Source: Dreissena polymorpha (taxonomy: Eukaryota; Mollusca; Bivalvia; Myida; Dreissenidae). From it: DNA of 64,000 nt. Where the stretch lies: contig NC_068359.1 of the NCBI RefSeq assembly GCF_020536995.1, positions 79,249,867 to 79,313,866 of the forward strand. The letters run 5' to 3'. Below are positions 11,820 through 22,278 of the stretch, one piece after another; position 1 is the first letter of the stretch, and each line of letters starts with the position of its first letter. The notes below the pieces were generated by a model. It was not told the origin of the DNA. It searched no databases and saw only the letters and a program-made list of their open reading frames with translations. A program made the position numbers and the translations under genes.

Positions 11820-14576
11820 TTACCGGGAACAAAGATGCCTCGCCATAAATTTGACAGTCCTTGACAGCGCCAAATCAGCGCTTTCTTTGTTGTAATTTGC
11901 CTTGTTGTTCGAATTGGTGAACCCGTGACCAGCTGGGTACATGAAAAGCTCGAAATCCTTCTTGCCCTTCATGGCCGCCTCGAATGCGCGCGCATCTGCC
12001 GGCGCAGAGAAGCCGGCGATGGTGTCCAGTTCCCCGAAGTGCGCCTGGATCGGGATTATGATTGTCTTGACGTCACAACGCTCCGCCTTAGGTATGCCGT
12101 AGAATGGGGCGGCCGCCGACAGCTCCCCGACGAGCGCCGCTGATGCGATACTCAAAGCACCGCCCATGCAGTATCCGGTAACGCCTACCTTTTTTGAAAA
12201 AAATAGTTGTTAAATAACATTTTATAGAGCTGGTTTAGAAATGGATGGCCTCTCCATATAAAACTACTTTTAGTGTATTGACCCAAAATAGAATCCTTTT
12301 AATGGTTTTAACGCATTAAAGAATTAACGTATACGTTTGCCTTCTTAAGACGATATGATGAGAAAACCTTTCTACGCGAACATAATTTATGTTAAAAATA
12401 TAGGAATATGACCGATTTACGATTTTTCGGACTAAGACACATAAACCAAGCGCATTGTAAAATAACATTTTATTTGAACAAGTATTGGAAAAGAAAAGCG
12501 GAACGAGTAAAGTGGAGTAAGTTTAATCTATGCCCCCGGATCGAATGATCGGGGGCATATTGTTTTTGGCCTGTCTGTCTGTCTGTCATTCCGTCATTCT
12601 GTCATTCTGTCCCAAAACTGGGTTAAAGTTTTGCGATAGCTTTTGAAATATTGAACATAGCAACTTGATATTTGGCATGCATGTGTATCTCATGGAGCTG
12701 CACATTTTGAGTGGTGAAAGGTCAAGGCCATCCTTCAAGGTCAAAGGTCAACAAAAAAACTCAAAGCGACGCATTAGGGGGCATTGTGTTTCTGACAAAC
12801 ACATCTCTTTTTTTCAATTAACCCAACATTTTGGTCGCAAAAATCACTGGCACATGTACATTGAAGATAATATTCAAGTATGGTTATTCTTCAAACGCAT
12901 TATAAAAGGAAAGAACTTAATACACTTTGAAAACACCCGGAAAATGTGAACGTTAACCTTATGCAACACGCAATTGAATATGTGAAACCAATGTATCCTT
13001 TTAAGGACATGATTCACATTAAGGTAATTAAAACCCATTACCTGACAAAATATTATTTCGCCTCAGTAAGAAAATACCAAACAATATAATTACCAACAAA
13101 ACGAATTCCGTTACGTAATAAAAAAGATACCTTTCTGCACCCCTTGCCCATCAGGAACAGCGCGGCGCCTCGGATATCCTCTATAGCTCCTGCCCAGTCT
13201 AAGCTGCCACTCAGGTGCCCGGCTTCCTCGTGGTCCTTTGCAACCTTCCCGCGGTACAGGTCGGGAACCAGCGTGACGAAGTTGCCCATTTCCGCGAGTT
13301 CCTTGCCACGAGCGATGATTTGCTCGTTCATTCCCCACCATTCCTAATCATCATATTAAAACAAACATGCTTCATCAAAAGAAGCAACAATAACAGCAAA
13401 ATCTATAACATCCAAATAATAACGCTTACGAATGAATCAGGCGGGCGTCCCAATTATTAATAAAGTAACGTACCAATATTTGAAGGGTAGAAACAGAACT
13501 TATGAATAAACGTAAAATTTAAAATATTAGATAAATAAATATCCCTTTTTTTGACCTCAACTTTGACGCCCGCAAGAAGCCAAACCTCTCCAGTGTTGTC
13601 ATAACAAAAGTAGCTTCTGTGCCTGCCGCTGATGTAGAAAACCACGAATGGTCATTTTTATTAGAATATCGTGTTGAATGAAATAAGGAAAAACAACTTT
13701 TCGGGTATTAGTGTCTATCAAGTGAAAGTACCATTTTTACTTTGCAAAAGGATTTTTTTCTTGAAATCGACTCGAAAGAGATGACACAACATAAAAAATT
13801 TAAACGCAAGCTACACTGGTGTTTCTGGATTAACCCATTTATGCCTAGCGTCTAGAAAAAAGGCCTTGGCAAACAGCGTAGACCCTGACGAGACGCCGCA
13901 TAAGGCGGCGTCTCATCAGGGTTTGCGCTGTTTGCTTAAAGGGATTTCTGTAAGAAATATTCTAAATATAGAAATAAATATACTAGACATCCCTAATTTT
14001 GGAAATAAATTGATCCAATTCAGAAGGATGGGAGAGTCCACTAGGCATAAATGGGTTAATATTTCAGTGTATTTATATGGCGTGTACAGAGACTACTGTA
14101 CTCACCTGTAATATCACGAGGCCCATGTTGGACGTCTGTGGGTCCAGTACTCACCTGTAATACCACGATGCCCATGTTGGACGTCTGTGGGTCCAGTACT
14201 CACCTGTAATACCACGAGGCCCATGTTGGACGTCTGTGGGTCCAGTACTCACCTGTAATACCACGAGGCCCATGTTGGACTTCTGTGGGTCCAGTACTCA
14301 CCTGTAATACCACGAGGCCCATGTTGGACTTCTGTGGGTGAGGCCCATGTTGGACGTCTGTGGGTCCAGTACTCACCTGTAATACCACGAGTCCCATGTT
14401 GGACGTCTGTGGGTCCAGTACTCACCTGTAATACCACGAGGCCCATGTTGGACTTCTGTGGGTCCAGTACTCACCTGTAATACCACGAGGCCCATGTTGG
14501 ACGTCTGTGGGTCTCCGTGCATCATGCCCGGGCAGTCGCCGAGAGCGCTGTTAGTCTTAAATGTGACTGACGTCAT
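11820..14576 (-). CDS. dienelactone hydrolase-like protein, 3 exons
   Basis: Minus-strand exons 14576-14475, 13343-13131 and 12188-11820 all join in phase 0 with GT-AG sites and give 227 aa, normal for the dienelactone hydrolase family (alpha/beta hydrolase). Exon 1 ends in a VVLQ strand and exon 2 opens with EWWG, together the usual VVLQEWWG-type segment. PDLYRGKVA follows. Exon 3 carries the nucleophile elbow G-Y-C-M-G-G (Cys112), then Asp160 and AGHGF (His193), so the triad looks intact. The family includes carboxymethylenebutenolidase homologues that hydrolyse lactones or esters in the cytosol; the substrate here is unknown. Start ATG 14576 is chosen because it gives the normal N-terminal length. 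The donor of exon 1 is repeated downstream in a 49-bp minisatellite. Exon 3 is relatively GC-rich for the window. Confidence 0.9.
12521..12805 (+). repeat. dispersed repeat with AGGTCA motifs, in hydrolase intron 2
   Basis: Bounded by a TATGCCCCCGG-type end and a GGGGGCATTGTGTTTCTGAC-type end. The interior holds a (TGTC)n run, a GCACATTTTGAGTGGTG word and AAGGTCAAAGGTCA. A tandemly expanded, inverted relative lies at 29052-29852. It looks like a non-coding mobile element. Confidence 0.7.
13829..14060. mobile_element. 232-bp MITE with perfect 20-bp terminal inverted repeats
   Basis: It starts ATTAACCCATTTATGCCTAG and ends with the exact complement. An internal palindrome around GACGCCGC/GCGGCGTC fills the left half. 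It lies in hydrolase intron 1. No coding capacity. Confidence 0.9.
14095..14513. repeat. 49-bp minisatellite built from an exon-intron junction
   Basis: Each unit on the minus strand contains the end of hydrolase exon 1 (ACCCACAGACGTCCAACATG onward), the donor CAG|GTGAGT and about 11 nt of intron. There are eight complete donor copies (last exonic bases 14475, 14426, 14377, 14302, 14253, 14204, 14155, 14106) and one 26-bp partial unit between the third and fourth. Only the first donor continues the hydrolase frame; the second and third shift it and an in-frame stop lies in the third unit. Confidence 0.95.
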
Positions 14577-15102
14577 ATTCTGTCAGACGTGTACGAAAGA
14601 AAATAGGGAAATAATTAAAATAGTAATTAAGGAATTCGCTTGAAGACAGTATGCAGGTAAAACTCTCCTCTTTATATGGATTTACCTCACATTTCCACAA
14701 GTGTTATCTCTCACAAAACGGACGATGCGATTTGTAAACAATACTAATATTAATTAGTTTAGAAGTCACTCTGCGATCGTCAATCGTAAGATTAATACTT
14801 TTAAATTGTAAAGAATTTAAGTTCAAGCGTTTTAAATGACAATAGCGCGTACGTTTAACATTAATGTTGATTTTAATAATCAAATCGACAGCTTTAGGAG
14901 TTAAATACATATTATTAAATGTTCATGTCAAACTGTGTTCAAGTTACTTGATAAAATTATAAGTTCATAAGCAATAAAACTAAGTTTTGTAAATAAGATG
15001 TATAAAATACTGACCTGCTGATGTTAAAAATGCCGGACAGAATAACACTGTGAAACATTACCAAAAACAATAAAAAGGTTGAGTTGTTGCTCGTAAATCT
15101 GT

Positions 15103-15315
15103 TTAACCCTTTGCATGCTGGGAAATTTGTCGTCTGCTAAAATGTCGTCTGCTGAATTTCTAAAATTAGCATTTTCTTAATTTTTTTTCAAAGAATACTA
15201 TCAGAATAGCAAACAGTTTGGATCCAGATGAGACGCCACGTTCTGTGGCGTCTCATCTGGATCCAAACTGTTTGCAAAGGCCTTCAAAATTCGGTTCCCG
15301 CACTGAAAGGGTTAA
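15103..15315. mobile_element. 213-bp MITE with internal palindrome
   Basis: Ends TTAACCCTTTGCATG and its imperfect complement CACTGAAAGGGTTAA. A palindrome at 15216-15272 has arms CAGTTTGGATCCAGATGAGA. It is structurally similar to the 13829 element but with a different sequence. A decayed relative of the arm occurs near 58450. Confidence 0.85.
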
Positions 15316-17445
15316 GCATCTTATATGCATCTGTTCCTCAATTGATGCTAATTTGTAATACAAGGCTTTTTTTCCATCAGTCTCAGATTGTGTTCGTTAA
15401 TTGGATAATTCGGTGAGGCAATATGAATCAATCAAATTACACAGCGACTCATTACGATCCATGTATAATAAAATAGAACAATTAGGTAAATACATGGATC
15501 ATAACGATTTACGGTATAAAACTATTATTATTATTTTTACGTCGTTGATAAAGTCAAATTAATGTTAAATTACATAAACAATTACTTTAACAAACTTTGT
15601 TATTCTTTAATCAAAAATAACCACCACACACGTTTTACTATACTTCGTATAGTGTACCGTTAGGGAAAATCGTCACATTATTCAAACATTTGGGTGAAAC
15701 TTTATTTAGAAACGTATAATTGAACAACAAATTCGATTTAAGACATCGTAACCGGCAACTGCATCCATTTTAAGCAGTAATAACTCGATACGAATGCCTT
15801 GTTTAGAAAAAGTACATATTTTTAACAAATTGGTACCGCAAGGTTTTTACTATTCTGCTGAAATCTGGGGCACGTAAAAGAAAAGAATGTTATAAGAGAC
15901 TACACATAAAACATTTTAAATAAATATGCGTCTACAAATCAACACATATATCAACACTGTATCATGGCGAATTACAAGAACACCCTTTTATCTGTTAAAA
16001 TTGAACTACTCATATTTTAATATTGGTTTGAAAAATATCATCTACAAATGACAGTCGATTAAAAAGCGGACACAAAATTTGCATATACCACATTAATTTT
16101 ACTTTACCAAATCATATTAATACCCGAGCAGTTAGGTTTAAGTTATATATGAACGGAGCAAGAAACCTTCATGGACAAGTATGTTCAAACATACACTTTC
16201 AACGATTATTTGATCATAACAAACAACACTTGTAAAGAGCGAAAGACAATTCACCATAATCCTCTACAATGTACATACTGCCGCATCAGATATACGTTCC
16301 ATGCAGAACAATATCTTGATATCATTGCAACGAACACATTTGTTAAGGCCCCAACGAAATAAAATATCAGTCTTTATAAAAAAAGTAAATTAATTCTTCT
16401 GATTTATAAAAAAAAAGTTTAAAACAAATGCTCTTAAACAGATTATCAACAATCCAAATAGGAAAAAAAACAATTAAGCGAGTTTAATGACATCATCGAT
16501 ACTTTAGCAAGAACATGCATTACTGACGCGGCGTTTAAATTAACGTTGAAATTCAAATGCCTGCGTAGTGTAGCCGAAGTAGCAGATTTTCCTATATATC
16601 CTTGGTTCAAATCAATGGCGTTCATTTATTTTTTCCCCTGGTAAGCTTCTCTACTAAAAACTAATCCATATAAAAATCTAAATTAAGTTAATGCTTTTGT
16701 TCAAAAATACCGAAATCGCTGAGCATGCCCCTTTAATATCTCAACACATGTGTATAACAGTGACCGTAGTAAATGGTTTCACGTGATGATAGGGTTTAAT
16801 AATTGTTGTATGTATACACTACTATTAAAAAGAAACTAATGCAGCTATAAATTTAAAGTATACACACAACTATCAAATATATCAATAACACAGATTTTAA
16901 TCTCGATAAAAACATAATGCCCTACCTGTATATCTTCAAAATCAGACGATCACATGTATTGTCAATCTGGATCAGCAGACGATTAAATGCAAATATCTAT
17001 CTTACGGAGGTTCCGGAGATAGTCGACGTATCACGATTGAGGTTTTACGACAAACTATCACATCATGGTTATGTGTCTATTTGGCTTAAGATTATTTGCA
17101 CAACGATTTCGGTCCACGACCTGTTAAATGTTGATTCAAGGACCTCATGGTTATCGCGAAATTTTAATGGGTTAAGATGTTTTAAAGCCACATGAATTCT
17201 CAAAATCAACGAATATTTCGTTAAATATTTCGTAAAATAAAGTTAACCGATAATAAATCAGTCTTCTTGCTAGCAATAGCCAACATTTCAACGCTAGATG
17301 ATGTCTGGTAATATTTATTTTGTGTATGACAATATATCATATGAGAACTTCCCGCGACGATATCCGAAAATTTTACGAGCGAACGCGAGATTGGCTTCGA
17401 GCTTTCGACGCTGCCCGAAGCCATGCTACTGTTTGATCGTAAATG

Positions 17446-17448
<3 letters not shown>
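15316..17448. other. intergenic; possible SINE remnant at about 16560-16735
   Basis: No coding exon was recognised. Around 16563 the sequence GTAGTGTAGCCGAAGTAGC is followed 30 nt later by GGTTCAAATC, reminiscent of RNA polymerase III A and B boxes, then an AT-rich body ending CATGCCCCTTTAAT. This could be a tRNA-derived SINE; the evidence is weak. Confidence 0.3.

Positions 17449-17523
<75 letters not shown>
17449..17523. repeat. (TA)n microsatellite
   Basis: About 36 uninterrupted TA dinucleotides. Confidence 0.98.
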
Positions 17524-17526
<3 letters not shown>

Positions 17527-17846
17527 TATTAGTATACGATTGTTAACCGGTTCCTTCAATTCAAAACGACAAAGTTTACGCCGATACTGATACGTATAAT
17601 ATATGTTTTAAATGTGGATGAACTATGCTGCAAGCAATAGTGGGAATTTCCCAAAAATGCAAATACCTTTAGAATAAAACTGGGTTTTTGACTGTACAGC
17701 AGAACATTATTCGGTATTGTGTATAATCTTAATGCGTTTAGTTTTGGGCATCGCTTCTTTAGAACTTTAATTATAGTTTTTTTTTATTCATCACCGTTGT
17801 ATCTTTGTTAAAACATTTATCTAGGCTCGTATATGCTCGCTTCAAA

Positions 17847-18112
17847 TATGAGCCACGTTCTGAGAAATTTGGGCTTAATGCATGTGCGCAGTGTCTTCCC
17901 AGATTAGCCTATGCAGTCCGCACAGGCTAATCAGGGACGAGACTTTACGTTTTAATATTATTTTTAGTTTCAAGGAAGTCCCTCCTTACCGAAACTAAAG
18001 TTTAGGCGGAAAGCGTCGTCCCTGATTAGCCTGTGCAGACTGCACAGGCTAATCTGGGATGACACTTTACGCACATGCATTAAGCCCAGTTTTGTTAGAA
18101 GAAGGCTCATAT
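17847..18112. mobile_element. hairpin MITE-like element, copy 2
   Basis: Inverted halves with AGATTAGCCTATGCAGTCCG at left and TGTGCAGACTGCACAGGCTA at right; the outer ends read TATGAGCC and GGCTCATA. Same family as 6546-6800. It lies about 85 bp upstream of a TATA box. Confidence 0.8.
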
Positions 18113-18197
18113 AATTATAATCGTATAAACTCGGTTTAAAGGAATATATGTAGCCATGTGTATTAAATAAAGATGAAACGTTGATGGTTTTAAAACT

Positions 18198-18207
18198 TAT
18201 ATAAAAG
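18198..18207 (+). promoter_or_regulatory. candidate TATA box
   Basis: TATATAAAAG lies about 30 bp upstream of the conserved putative first exon (CACGCCGGGTATGCGAAT...) of the zinc-finger gene. The call rests on consensus and spacing only. Confidence 0.4.
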
Positions 18208-18234
18208 TTCAAAAGAAGTCATACGCTCTTTTTC

Positions 18235-18316
18235 ACGCCGGGTATGCGAATACTTCGTTGACGGATGGCACTTCACTAACAGAGAACAACAAAAGCCACG
18301 CGCGAGAGGTGAGTTC
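18235..18316 (+). repeat. left arm of inverted repeat; putative first exon with donor
   Basis: About 82 bp ending GCGAGAG|GTGAGTTC. The inverted partner at 20590-20671 differs at about two positions and ends GAGAG|GTAAGTTC. Weaker inverted homology continues inward (to about 18520 and out from about 20375). The donor would join the zinc-finger exon at 19313. No ATG frame is evident, so this is likely 5' UTR. Confidence 0.6.
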
Positions 18317-19312
18317 TTCAGTTCTTTTTTGTATTTATGTTCTGTTTATTTGGTTTTTAGACACAGAACATTGTTTGGGTGATTCATGGTATAGCACTTC
18401 GTATTGCGAAGAAAGAAATTCGCTGAAAAACGGTGAATTATTTAAAAAAAAAAAAGACAAAATTCCGTCGTTAATCAGCATGAATTGAATGATCAGTACA
18501 TATTTTAACAAAATAAACATACTTGGAAATAAATCAAGAACGTGATTACTATTCGAAATAAAAGATCAATATATCCAGTAATGTTACAACATGTTACATT
18601 TTATGTTACTAATGTATTTGAGAAAATTCAAATGTTTTAAGAGTCGCATGCACATTTTTCATCTGTACTTCGTTTACCGATCATCTAAAAAACAATGGCA
18701 CTTCGTTTACCGACATCTAGACACTTTTTTTCCAGATATAACACACTCGTTTTTTGGTGAATCAAACATACAGAATTCGCCGGGGAATACTGTAAAAGTA
18801 AGCAGGCAATAAATAAAAATGTATGTACTTAGTACGCAAATAAAAAACGAATTACCGAGGCATGTTCTTATACCTTTGAAATATAATTATGATTTGGTAT
18901 AAATGTGAAAAATAAATGTAAAACAAATTGGATATGTCTATAAATGAGTAAAATCTATATGACCATATATTTTAAATTACGTTCTAAACGGTTGATCTAA
19001 AGCATTTATCTTTATGTCCAAATGAAGTTACTAAGTCTATTTACTTATCTATTAGATAGCATGTCATGAATAATCACTCTGCTTAAACTGCCTCTCAGAG
19101 ATTAATATCAGCAGCGATGCAGGTTCGAAATTCTATTGGAACTTTTTGGCTCAATGCCAATAAACGAAAATAGCAATAAAAGAACGAGCGGGGTCGATTT
19201 AATCACACGACAGTGGTGTAAAAAGTTATGCATATCCGTCTTTGTTTTTAATATAAACACAACACGTGCTGCATATGAAGTTGCATATAAGTGACACAAT
19301 TATTTATTACAG

Positions 19313-19541
19313 GATGAGTGAATCGGAGCTTATGAATGCCGCCGACGGTTCGTTGTTGGACATTAGTTTAGAAGAAGAATTGTGTACAAGCGAACGGTTC
19401 TCGTGTGGAATTTGTGAGGTCAGTTATGCTAGGAAAGCCTACTTGAAACGTCATTTGAAGACACATGAGGATGGATGCATAAAGTGCTCAGTGTGCACTA
19501 AGTTCTTTAAGACTGAGGAAGACAAGTTCTATCCTATATAG
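19313..19541 (+). CDS. small C2H2 zinc-finger protein exon
   Basis: A TTATTTATTACAG acceptor precedes G-ATG at 19314, giving a 75-aa frame. It contains one canonical C2H2 finger (C-x2-C-x12-H-x3-H, F-S-C-G-I-C ... H-L-K-T-H) and the first Cys pair of a second finger (C-S-V-C) before a stop. The N-terminus is acidic (SLEEE). It may be a nucleic-acid-binding protein of unknown target, a truncated member of a larger zinc-finger gene, or a 5' coding exon whose continuation I missed. The upstream exon ending at 18308 would supply the 5' UTR. Confidence 0.5.
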
Positions 19542-19753
19542 CACCCTAAACTTCGTTTGTGGGGATATACTAAGTACTGACTCCATAATATAACATTTAA
19601 ACATTTTATGTACGCATTCCTTTTTTCCAGAATCAGTTGTTTTTACGATTTAATTTTACCCGTGTTTCTTTAAACTCAACCTATACAGTGATTTAGGGTC
19701 AGGTGAATCGCACTTCGAGCAAACGTTAGCGTTGCGTAAAGGGAAGTGCTCCC

Positions 19754-19937
19754 TATAAGCAGGGCTCAAAATTAAGGGAGTTTTACCATTCTCTTTAATT
19801 GTGTTGCTACGCATAAGTATCGTCGTGATGATGCGATTCAAATAAGCACAACCGACATAGGGTTTTATGAAGAACAAATGTGTATTTGCCTCATAAAGAC
19901 CCCTTCACTACAGTTATCTAGAGCCCTGCTATAAGTA
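19754..19937. mobile_element. short MITE-like element
   Basis: Inverted ends CTATAAGCAGGGCTC and GAGCCCTGCTATAAG bound about 184 bp without coding capacity. Confidence 0.6.
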
Positions 19938-20589
19938 AAATTAAACATTATCCGTTGTTTTTTCATTTCTCTGAATCTCAAGTTACCAATAAAAAAACAA
20001 GTTCATTATGTACACATTTATTTAATAATAAATATTATCTTATTTGAAAATTGCAATTATAATAAACATAGTATAAATTAATAGTAATGTGATTTTTGAA
20101 AAATATATTTTCAAAATGTTGCGTATGAATAGCCATAATATAAATAAATGCATTTAAGGTAGAACATAAAACTCAGTTATTAGAGTGCCGGCTTTGTTGG
20201 AAGTCTCCGTAATCTGAAGTGCCCTTTATCGGTAAACAAAGTGCCTGCAACTTTATGTATGCCACCTATTACAACATGCACTATCTTTGTTTATATTTCA
20301 TTGAATACTTTCAAAATTTCAGTATTTGAAGTACAGTGATTACTCTACATGCTGGAATAGCAAACAATTTCTTGCAATAATTTTAAGTAGTTTTATTTTG
20401 TTAAAATGTTTACTCTTCATCCAGTTGATGCTGTTTTCCGATCGAATTTTCTATTTTTTGGGCAAAACTGTACCATTCTTCCGTAAAATTGTGTATTCCC
20501 AATACAAAAGGATACACCAGTTATCAACTTGACCATGTGTCTTGTCTTAAAAACTAATCTTTAGGATATAACTTTAAATAAATCAGAGG

Positions 20590-20671
20590 AACTTACCTCT
20601 CGCGCGTGGCGTTTGTTGTTCTCTGTTAGTGAAGTGCCATCCGTCAACGAAGTATTCGCATACCCGGCGTG
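20590..20671 (-). repeat. right arm of inverted repeat; second putative first exon
   Basis: The complement matches 18235-18316 almost exactly, including a splice donor (GAGAG|GTAAGT, last exonic base 20597) pointing left. The flanks are much less conserved than the arm itself. Confidence 0.6.
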
Positions 20672-21064
20672 TTTTTTAATCGTCAACATGCGGTATAATT
20701 AAAGAAACATATTTTTTAAATCGTATAAATTCGCTTACAGCGTTTTAATTGTGGCATTGATATTGCATAAACTCGCTTTAAGGCCACTATTAAATATGTC
20801 TTTTCAGCTTGTATGTTTCGTATCAATGCGAACTATAAGTCTGACCACGTCATGACATATCGTCTGTTTACGTCGGATACAGTCGATTGGTGTTTAGCGG
20901 ATTTTATTGAGTAACGGATAGCTTAAACGTTTATTGCAAAATACTTTCATTTATGTTAAGATTTATAGTTTTCTATTAATTGAATACAATAAGCCTATCA
21001 TTGTTAAGTCGATTCATGTTTTTGTTGATGTGTGTCAATGTTTACAACTGTTTCTTTTTTCGAA

Positions 21065-21368
21065 AGCAAAACAAGGTCACGTTATGTACGCACCGTTTTT
21101 GTGACGACAGGAAAAGTGCGGACGAATGGTTTCTTGAATTTTGCAGATTTTGTTTGGTAAACATAATGTTCGTTGATGTAATATTTTAGTATTATGTGTC
21201 CTTTACAAAAGTAAGAATGCTCAGAAACCAATTTGATGCGTACCATATAAAATAAGCATGAAAGCTGCAACTCGGGATTTAGTGAATAACGGACATGTGG
21301 TGACCCATATTCAGGAATGTGGGGATTGTCTCAAAATAAATATAAACTCAATTGAAGCTGTCCATGTG
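21065..21368 (+). other. possible unrecognised small gene, two exon candidates
   Basis: One open stretch at about 21065-21153 encodes a Cys-rich segment (CTHRFCDDRKSADEW...) before a GTAAAC donor. A second runs from ATG 21258 to 21368 (37 codons, MKAATRDLVNNGHVVTHIQE...) before a GTAAGC donor. Their composition looks protein-like, but no family is recognised and no continuation was found. This may be noise. Confidence 0.2.
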
Positions 21369-21376
21369 GTAAGCGT

Positions 21377-21432
21377 GTGGCTATGATATTAATAAGTTTT
21401 TAATGTGGCTATGATATTAATAAGTTTTTAAT
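21377..21432. repeat. 28-bp tandem duplication
   Basis: Two identical copies of GTGGCTATGATATTAATAAG plus 8 nt. Confidence 0.95.
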
Positions 21433-22278
21433 GAAAAACAATCAAATTATAACGAAAAATCGATTTCTCTGAAAATATATTTTCCGCTATCAAATCTATA
21501 TATAGATTCAACTCAAAATGACCCGAATATAGGGTGCATCGCTTTGAACAGCAATTACTTCATCAATTGTGCAGCGATTTCCATGAATTTGGTCTTATTA
21601 AACGCAGAAATAAATTTCCTTTCTGGAAATGTACATATATTGCAATTATTTTTTACAAATGCTGTGTCAAATTTCAATAAATAACACAATACACATGTAA
21701 TCCGATAAAGACCTAAGCGATCCGGTAATGGCTGAATCAGTGTACCATGAAATTCGCGCTGTAAACAAATAATATTTTTCGGAAATTTAAAACCGCTGGG
21801 ATGTTTTAATAGGAAAGACATGTGTCTATCTAGGTTTAATGGTTTAATTACTGAATGCATGGTGTTTACGTTAAAATGAGACTCGAAGTCCTTAGCTATC
21901 CGTTATACACCAATCGACTGTATAAAGTCGTATTTCACATAAAGTTACGAAAATGCGCAAAAATTAGGTTGTTATACAATAAATTTGAAAGTGCTTACAT
22001 CTACTAACTCGAAATATTGAAAAAAATCAGAAATCTCGTGTAAGCAGTTTGTTTTTCACGGATGTAGTATTAATAATGTCAACGTGTCCGTAAATAATGT
22101 GAAACGTGACGATGACGTCGCATTGTACAACAATATTGACTTATTTTAATAATAACAATAACAATTTTCCAGAACAGTAAATTTATAAATATAATACTAA
22201 TAATGTTGACTAAACATACTTCATGTTTAACACTAAAATAATGTGTCCACAAAGTCGATAAGATTAATTAACACCAAA

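Larger units (their letters stand above)
20877..21930. repeat. short inverted repeat pair (~20-40 bp arms)
   Basis: ATACAGTCGATTGGTGT near 20880 recurs inverted near 21905-21921, with related CGGATAGCT words on the outer or inner side. It flanks the unassigned exon candidates at 21065-21368. Confidence 0.5.

Noticed and set aside
14095-14513. CRISPR-like array
   Set aside because: Units are contiguous with no unique spacers, and the genome is eukaryotic; it is a minisatellite.
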